Source: Acidobacteriota bacterium
GTDB taxonomy: Bacteria; Acidobacteriota; Terriglobia; Terriglobales; Acidobacteriaceae
DNA length: 11,279 nt
Assembly: GCA_003224785.1 (NCBI GenBank)
Contig: QHZV01000205.1
Span: 5,881-17,159, forward strand
Direction: 5' to 3'
Shown here: positions 7,021 through 11,279 of the stretch, in pieces
How positions within the stretch are numbered: position 1 is the stretch's first letter
Layout: each line of letters begins with the position of its first letter
Translations under genes and position numbers: made by a program
Notes under the pieces: generated by a model
Told to the model about the DNA's origin: nothing
Database searches by the model: none
Seen by the model: the letters and a program-made list of their open reading frames with translations, nothing else

Positions 7021-8112
7021 ATGCCAGCCGATCGTATTCTGATTGTGGACGACGAAGAGCCGATCCGGGACTTCGTGTCGGCCATGCTTAGTTCAGCGAA
7101 CTTTGTCTGCAAGCAGGCAGCCTCCGGAAAAGAAGCTTTGGCGCTGTTGGACTCAGGCGAAGAGTATGAACTCATGCTCTCCGATCTGATGATGCCGGTC
7201 ATGGATGGCATCGCCCTTCTCGAAGCCAGCAAAGAACGCTATCCCGACATGCCGGTCGTGATGGTCACAGCCGTGACGGATGTGTCCATCGCGCTCAATG
7301 CGATCCGCAATGGCGCATATGACTATCTCCTAAAACCATTTGAACGAGATCAGTTGCTCGCTACGGCCCGGAGGGCGCTGGAAAATCGGCGGCTCAAGCT
7401 GGAGAACCGGGCTTATCAAACGAACCTTGAGACATTGGTTACCGAGCGAACTCAGCGCCTTAGGCAGGCCGTGAAGGAACTCGAAGAATCTTACGACATC
7501 ACGCTCGAAGCGCTCGGCGATGCTCTTGACTTGAAAGACCGCGAAACTGAGGGACACTCCAAGCGAGTTACAGCTTTTACTATCGCGATCGCAAAGACCA
7601 TGGGATTGCCATCGGACCAGATTCGCGTGATCGCGCGCGGCGCATTTCTGCATGACATTGGCAAAATGGCAATTCCTGACGCAATCCTTAATAAGCCGGG
7701 GAAACTGGATGCCGCCGAGTTTGAAACCATGCGCGAGCATCCGTATCGCGGCTACCAGATAGTGAAGAAGATCCCGTTCTTGGCGGAAGCCGCGGAAATC
7801 GTCTATTCGCATCAGGAAAAATTTGATGGGACAGGCTACCCTCGGGGTCTTAAGAATGAGGAAATACCACTTGGAGCTCGCATCTTCTCTATTGCCGATA
7901 CCCTGGATGCTATGACTTCGAACCGGCCATATCGGGCCGCCCTGCCGGATTCTGCCGCGCGCGAAGAAATTGACCGTTGGTCGGGGCGACAGTTCGATCC
8001 AGATTTGGTGAAAGTATTCCTCAGCATGCCAGAAAACATCTGGCCTGCTTTGCGTGAGGACATCGGCGCACAGATTCACCGAGTCGCCTACTCAGCCACG
8101 GCAAAAGGCTAG
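7021..8112 (+). CDS. Response regulator: receiver + HD-GYP c-di-GMP phosphodiesterase
   Basis: A cytoplasmic protein of 363 residues that should hydrolyse the second messenger cyclic di-GMP under phosphorylation control. The receiver (about 4-120) is intact: acidic pair D10/D11, phospho-acceptor D55 in LSDLMMP, T83 and K105 in LLKPF. A helical linker (about 120-160) leads to the HD-GYP domain (about 160-345), with E175 and H179 in RETEGHS, H211-D212 in HDIGK, H240, DGTGYP at 269-274 and D293. The family's usual HHE is HQE here (H264-Q265-E266), replacing what I recall as one metal-ligand histidine in the PmGH structure. No DNA-binding domain is present. The gene is divergent from the hybrid kinase at 6884, which is its probable phosphodonor, since that kinase's own receiver lacks the Asp. 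A -10 box lies just upstream. The start at 7021 puts the receiver at the very N-terminus, as usual. It ends 15 bases from the convergent truB. Confidence 0.94.
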   Translation: MPADRILIVDDEEPIRDFVSAMLSSANFVCKQAASGKEALALLDSGEEYELMLSDLMMPVMDGIALLEASKERYPDMPVVMVTAVTDVSIALNAIRNGAYDYLLKPFERDQLLATARRALENRRLKLENRAYQTNLETLVTERTQRLRQAVKELEESYDITLEALGDALDLKDRETEGHSKRVTAFTIAIAKTMGLPSDQIRVIARGAFLHDIGKMAIPDAILNKPGKLDAAEFETMREHPYRGYQIVKKIPFLAEAAEIVYSHQEKFDGTGYPRGLKNEEIPLGARIFSIADTLDAMTSNRPYRAALPDSAAREEIDRWSGRQFDPDLVKVFLSMPENIWPALREDIGAQIHRVAYSATAKG

Positions 8113-8127
8113 TCCTTCCTGCGCGAA

Positions 8128-9006
8128 TTACCCCAAAACAATTTTCGGATGGAACAACGTGCCCGCCACGCGCATTGCGATTGCAATTAAATCGCGCTGT
8201 CCGTAGAACACTTTGACCTCACGGGATTTTGAGAGCTCGAGCAAGTTAACCGGCTGTCCGTGGCGGATACGTGAAACGATTTCGTCCGTGGCCGTGACGG
8301 CTGGTAGCGACGGCAAAAGCGTGCGTGGATGCACGAATAGATCTTGAACGCCATCGGCAGAATGCGCGGCGCGTTCGATCTCATCGAGCGTGTGCGCTTC
8401 GTTCAATTGAAACTCGCCAACCGACGTACGGCGCAGCAAGTCAAGATGCGCGCCGCATCCTGCCAACTGCCCCAAATCGTGGGCTACCGAACGCAAATAA
8501 GTTCCCGAGGCGACACGGGCACGAAAGCTGGCGCGGGCGCCGTCGAATTCGAGCACATCGAATTCCTTAATTTCGACCTGCACCGGCTTGAGTGCGGTTT
8601 CTTTCTTCTTACGGGCGAGCTTGTACGCCGGCACACCGTTAATTTTCTTTGCTGAAAATGGCGGCGGCATCTGCTCGATTACGCCGTGGAATTTGCAAGC
8701 CAGACTGCGCAGTTGGTCGAGAGTTAGATTCGGCTCACGGTGCCCGGTTGACGGTTCGCCTTCCGCATCGTAAGTGTCGGTGGCAAATCCAAAGCGGACC
8801 ACGCCTTCGTAGCGCTTTTCCGAACCCAGATAAAACCGCGCCAGGCGCGTCATGTTTCCCATAACGAGAGGCAGCACTCCCGTTGCCATGGGATCGAGGG
8901 TACCCAGGTGGCCGACATCGCGCTGGTTGAAGATCCTGCGAACGCGGGCGACCACGTCGTGCGAAGTAAACCCCGAAGGTTTATCGATTACAAGGACACC
9001 ATTCAT
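8128..9006 (-). CDS. truB: tRNA pseudouridine(55) synthase TruB
   Basis: Converts U55 to pseudouridine in the T loop of elongator tRNAs in the cytosol. The 292-residue protein begins MNGVLVIDKPSGFTSHDVV, the standard TruB N-terminus, and contains GHLGTLDPMATGVLP with catalytic Asp38 (E. coli Asp48). Tyr66 in KRYEGVV aligns with E. coli Tyr76. PPPFSAKKINGVPAY and SGTYLRSVAHDLG are further family blocks. The last 70 or so residues form the PUA-like RNA-binding tail. It is not beside rbfA, infB or rpsO, its frequent neighbours in other genomes. It converges on the HD-GYP gene with a 15-base gap and diverges from the rhomboid genes. The AT-rich stretch before its ATG carries no Shine-Dalgarno. 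Start confidence is high because the first family motif begins at residue 1. Confidence 0.97.
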   Translation of the reverse strand: MNGVLVIDKPSGFTSHDVVARVRRIFNQRDVGHLGTLDPMATGVLPLVMGNMTRLARFYLGSEKRYEGVVRFGFATDTYDAEGEPSTGHREPNLTLDQLRSLACKFHGVIEQMPPPFSAKKINGVPAYKLARKKKETALKPVQVEIKEFDVLEFDGARASFRARVASGTYLRSVAHDLGQLAGCGAHLDLLRRTSVGEFQLNEAHTLDEIERAAHSADGVQDLFVHPRTLLPSLPAVTATDEIVSRIRHGQPVNLLELSKSREVKVFYGQRDLIAIAMRVAGTLFHPKIVLG

Positions 9007-9016
9007 TAATTATTTA

Positions 9017-9044
9017 TTGACGGAAGATCGAATCATTGTAGAAT
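9017..9044 (+). promoter_or_regulatory. Sigma70-type promoter for the first rhomboid gene
   Basis: TTGACG (9017-9022) and TAGAAT (9039-9044) are separated by 16 bases; each hexamer matches consensus at five of six positions. It is the best-matched promoter in the window. Transcription would start near 9051, giving a leader of about 60 bases. It lies only 10 bases from the start codon of divergent truB, so the truB promoter must overlap it on the other strand. Confidence 0.6.
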
Positions 9045-9111
9045 CTGCGGAACGCCGAGGCCGTTGTTTGCTTACTCTCCCGCCGCCTCAATGATTGTAT
9101 AGAGCAATCCT

Positions 9112-9894
9112 ATGATTCCTCTTCGCGACGACCAGCCGCGTACCACCATACCGTACGTGAATTATTCCATCATCGCGATCAACCTGGCCGTGTTCGGGTT
9201 CGAAGTATGGGCGAGGTTTAATGATCCTCCGGCATTGCGTTCCTTCTTCGCGCGCTATGCCGAGGTCCCGAATCACTTTCAGCTCGCTTTCGGCGGCTCG
9301 TCTGAGTTCACCATCGGCGCCGCTTTCTTGACAATTTTTATCTCCATGTTCATGCACGCGGGGTGGCTGCACGTGCTTGGCAATATGTGGTTCTTATGGA
9401 TTTTCGGCGACAACATCGAGGACCATTTAGGCCACGTAGTTTACCCAATGTTTTATCTGGTTTGCGGATTGCTGGCTTCGATGGCTCATGTTTATGCGAA
9501 CCCGGACTCGACCCTTCCGATGGTCGGTGCGAGTGGCGCGATTGCAGGCGTTATGGGCGCCTTCTTGTTGCGCTATCCACAAGCGCGCATACAGGTACTT
9601 TGGACTTGGTTTGGATATCGGATATTTTGGATGCCGGCAATCGGAATGCTCTTCTACTGGTTTGCGCTGCAACTGGTCGGCCAGGCATGGGTGCAATACG
9701 TCTCATCACGGACCCATCAGCAGGTCGGCGGAGTCGCATACTGGGCTCATTTGGGAGGATTCGTAACCGGCCTGATTTTGATCAAAGTGATTCCTAGCCG
9801 AAGCGAGTATAACTACGGCGCATGGACCAAGAAAGAAGGAAAGGCAGTCGCCGCCTCGGCAAATCAGGGTTCCGGCTCTCAGCCGCAGCTTTAG
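9112..9894 (+). CDS. Rhomboid family intramembrane serine protease, copy 1
   Basis: An inner-membrane protease that would cleave transmembrane segments of partner proteins; substrates cannot be read from the sequence. Product is 260 residues. The catalytic serine is S141 in GASGAIAG, and the catalytic histidine H213 in AHLGGF. H87 and N91 (HVLGN) match the oxyanion-side His150/Asn154 of E. coli GlpG. The hydrophobic pattern fits six membrane helices, with the family loop GDNIEDHLG after the second. The N-terminus PLRDDQPR and the polar, Lys/Ser/Gln-rich tail (about 230-260) should lie in the cytoplasm. The ATG at 9112 fits the start of the paralogue downstream. No clear Shine-Dalgarno is seen, and a three-codon reading frame (9091-9102) lies just upstream. 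It is the first of a tandem pair; copy 2 starts 65 bases after its stop. Confidence 0.94.
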   Translation: MIPLRDDQPRTTIPYVNYSIIAINLAVFGFEVWARFNDPPALRSFFARYAEVPNHFQLAFGGSSEFTIGAAFLTIFISMFMHAGWLHVLGNMWFLWIFGDNIEDHLGHVVYPMFYLVCGLLASMAHVYANPDSTLPMVGASGAIAGVMGAFLLRYPQARIQVLWTWFGYRIFWMPAIGMLFYWFALQLVGQAWVQYVSSRTHQQVGGVAYWAHLGGFVTGLILIKVIPSRSEYNYGAWTKKEGKAVAASANQGSGSQPQL

Positions 9895-9899
9895 TCCGT

Positions 9900-9913
9900 A
9901 GCCGTGGACGGCT
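9900..9913 (+). terminator. Short hairpin after rhomboid copy 1 (weak terminator candidate)
   Basis: AGCCGT (9900-9905) and ACGGCT (9908-9913) are exact reverse complements with two bases between; realistically five pairs with a TGGA tetraloop. It starts 5 bases after the stop codon of copy 1 but is not followed by a T-run. It may only attenuate read-through into copy 2. Confidence 0.3.
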
Positions 9914-9922
9914 TGCCTTAAA

Positions 9923-9950
9923 TTGCCAGGTTGGAGCTAACGGTTAAAAT
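9923..9950 (+). promoter_or_regulatory. Promoter for rhomboid copy 2, possibly leaderless
   Basis: TTGCCA (9923-9928) and TAAAAT (9945-9950) are 16 bases apart, each five of six against consensus. Only nine bases separate the -10 from the GTG start at 9960, so a transcript beginning at the usual distance would have a leader of about 0-3 bases. The AAGGG at 9953-9957 is too close to the GTG to work as a Shine-Dalgarno. Confidence 0.5.
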
Positions 9951-9959
9951 CTAAGGGCC

Positions 9960-10670
9960 GTGTTCCTTCCCATCCGCGACGATCAGCCGCGTTTCAGCAC
10001 GCCCGTGGTGAACTATTTCATCATCGCGCTGAATATCGCGGTATTCGTTTTTATCGAGCTTCCGGCGCAATTTCAAGGGAACCGCGCCATTGCGTTCCTT
10101 GTGTCACAGTACGGCCTCATCCCTCACGATCTAACGCGCGCATTGGCAGGCGCTCCGCAGTATCCCATTTCGGCGAATCTGCTTACGATTTTTACGTCGA
10201 TGTTCCTGCATGGAGGTTGGCAACACATTCTAGGAAACATGTGGATACTGTGGATCTTCGGCGACAATGTGGAAGACCACATGGGCCATTTTCCCTATTT
10301 GATCTTCTATCTGCTTTGCGGAGTCGCCGCCGCGCTGACCGACATAGCGTTGAGTCCGCTTTCAGCTGTTCCAATGATCGGAGCCAGCGGAGCAATTGCA
10401 GGCGTAATGGGAGCGTACTTTCTGCTGTATCCGAAAGCGCATGTGCTGACCTGGGTCACCTTCATTTTTTTCTGGTGGATTCCAGCTTGGGTCTGGTTGG
10501 GCGTGTGGTTTTTGTTTCAGTTTCTTGCCACCAGCGTTGCGGCTAGCGCGGTCAATCACCAGAGGGGCGGGGTTGCTTTTGCGGCGCACGTAGGAGGGTT
10601 CATAACCGGGCTCGTGATGATCAAAGTTTTCCCGAAGAGAAGTTACGCGACCCGCTACGGAACGTGGTGA
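9960..10670 (+). CDS. Rhomboid family intramembrane serine protease, copy 2
   Basis: Paralogue of the preceding gene, 236 residues, six predicted membrane helices. The catalytic residues are present: S143 in GASGAIAGVMG, H210 in AAHVGGF, plus H89 and N93 in HILGN. It shares long identical stretches with copy 1 around the active site (LGNMW, LWIFGDN, GASGAIAGVMGA), but its first periplasmic loop and the region between helices 4 and 6 differ, and it lacks copy 1's long polar tail. GTG at 9960 is the only usable start: an in-frame stop lies at 9945-9947, and the protein then opens FLPIRDDQPR just as copy 1 opens IPLRDDQPR. A promoter-like pair lies directly upstream. It is the product of an old tandem duplication, since the protein sequences differ substantially. 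The substrate is unknown, and different loops may mean different substrates. Confidence 0.93.
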   Translation: MFLPIRDDQPRFSTPVVNYFIIALNIAVFVFIELPAQFQGNRAIAFLVSQYGLIPHDLTRALAGAPQYPISANLLTIFTSMFLHGGWQHILGNMWILWIFGDNVEDHMGHFPYLIFYLLCGVAAALTDIALSPLSAVPMIGASGAIAGVMGAYFLLYPKAHVLTWVTFIFFWWIPAWVWLGVWFLFQFLATSVAASAVNHQRGGVAFAAHVGGFITGLVMIKVFPKRSYATRYGTW

Positions 10671-10694
10671 AGCGTCGGCCCCATTTCGGCCATC

Positions 10695-10700
10695 TATACT
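10695..10700 (+). promoter_or_regulatory. -10-like hexamer directly before ribA
   Basis: TATACT (10695-10700) matches the -10 consensus at five of six positions and ends 6 bases before the GTG of ribA. No good -35 is found 16-18 bases upstream. With no Shine-Dalgarno present, it could mark a leaderless ribA transcript. Alternatively ribA may be read through from the rhomboid gene, 36 bases upstream. Confidence 0.35.
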
Positions 10701-10706
10701 CAACAG

Positions 10707-11279
10707 GTGAGTTCATCAGCAAAACAGATCGCCTCGGCGGAGTTTCCCACTCGCTGGGGACATTTCCGCATTCACGGATTCCGGCTTGAGCCATTGAGTA
10801 ATGGAAAGCCGGAGGAAGCGGTTGCATTGGTTCTGGGTGATATTCATTCAGCGCCGCCGCTGGTGCGCATTCATTCGCAGTGCTTGACCGGTGACGTGTT
10901 CGGCTCACTGCGTTGCGACTGCCGTCAGCAGCTAGAGATGGCACTATCCTTGATTGCGGGCGAAGGCGCGGGCATTTTGATTTATGAGCAACAGGAAGGC
11001 CGAGGCATCGGGTTGATGCCGAAGCTGCAGGCTTACGAACTACAGGATGCCGGGCTTGATACCGTTGAAGCAAACGTAAAGCTCGGGTTCAAGGCTGACC
11101 ATCGCGAGTTTGAGCTACCTGCGGAGATATTGAAGTCGCTGAGAGTGAAGGCGGTGCGATTGCTTTCGAATAATCCGGACAAGGTCGCTGCATTGGAGCG
11201 CGCCGGAATCTCAGTCGTGGAGCGTGTGCCTTGCGAAGTGGTTCCCAGTGCCCACGCCGAAGATTATTTGCGGGTGAAA
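10707..11279 (+). CDS. ribA: GTP cyclohydrolase II RibA (3' end cut by window)
   Basis: First committed step of riboflavin synthesis: opens GTP to 2,5-diamino-6-ribosylamino-pyrimidinone phosphate, releasing formate and pyrophosphate, in the cytosol. The 191 visible residues align almost without gaps to E. coli RibA with an offset of five: zinc ligands C59, C70 and C72 (in SQCLTGDVFGSLRCDC), Y110 and R133 match E. coli C54, C65, C67, Y105 and R128. QEGRGIGL, QDAGLDTVEANVKLGF and LLSNNPDKV are family blocks. It is a stand-alone GCH2 with no fused RibB domain. The frame is open from the rhomboid stop at 10668-10670, with no ATG before the conserved region, so GTG at 10707 is the likely start, giving an N-terminus only slightly longer than E. 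coli's. The window ends at YLRVK, where E. coli has YLDTK, so only about ten residues should be missing. Confidence 0.94.
   Translation, partial: MSSSAKQIASAEFPTRWGHFRIHGFRLEPLSNGKPEEAVALVLGDIHSAPPLVRIHSQCLTGDVFGSLRCDCRQQLEMALSLIAGEGAGILIYEQQEGRGIGLMPKLQAYELQDAGLDTVEANVKLGFKADHREFELPAEILKSLRVKAVRLLSNNPDKVAALERAGISVVERVPCEVVPSAHAEDYLRVK

Noticed and set aside
10621..11073. 150-codon minus-strand frame opposite ribA
   Set aside because: It lies antisense to a near-complete GTP cyclohydrolase II with all zinc ligands in place; no family features.
1..11279. A new defence, mobile or CRISPR-like system
   Set aside because: Every stretch over 300 bases is occupied by a recognisable gene; no regular repeat array, transposase, nuclease, reverse transcriptase or toxin-antitoxin pair is present.

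Overview
The window reads as ordinary chromosomal DNA of a free-living, moderately GC-rich Gram-negative bacterium. The gene mix (a large 7TM/GAF/PAS hybrid kinase facing a receiver-HD-GYP protein, tandem rhomboids, a fused formiminotransferase-cyclodeaminase, and an uncharacterised di-heme cytochrome) suggests a soil Acidobacteriota member. That assignment is an inference from protein flavour and rests on no marker gene.

Layout: a complete tRNA-Arg(UCU) (2-78); a short gap; ftcD on the minus strand (213-1685), the last step of histidine degradation into one-carbon folate. A 297-bp divergent spacer leads to an exported di-heme c-type cytochrome (1983-3380, plus). Three bases further on, and convergent, is an 1166-residue membrane hybrid histidine kinase (3384-6884, minus). 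Across a 136-bp spacer and divergent from it is a receiver-HD-GYP response regulator (7021-8112, plus). truB (8128-9006, minus) converges on that gene. Then come two tandem paralogous rhomboid proteases (9112-9894 and 9960-10670, plus). ribA (GTP cyclohydrolase II) starts at 10707 and runs off the end of the window, missing only about its last ten residues.

How the genes work together: the clearest functional pair is the kinase and the divergent HD-GYP regulator. The kinase's own C-terminal receiver has Asn at the position where the phospho-acceptor Asp should be. Its kinase core looks intact, and the neighbouring regulator has an intact receiver (D55). The simplest reading is a membrane/redox or ligand sensor that phosphorylates a c-di-GMP phosphodiesterase, with the fused receiver kept as a non-phosphorylatable regulatory module. 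The rhomboid pair probably works in membrane proteolysis. truB, ribA, ftcD and the tRNA are housekeeping or metabolic genes with no evident functional link to their neighbours.

There is no mobile element, CRISPR array, toxin-antitoxin pair, phage gene or obvious defence island, and I do not think the window contains a wholly new system. The points worth a second look are the degenerate receiver, a cysteine/histidine motif inside the kinase's first PAS domain, a ligand substitution in the HD-GYP site, -10-like hexamers close to the GTG starts of rhomboid 2 and ribA (possible leaderless mRNAs), and inverted or direct repeats in the divergent spacers.
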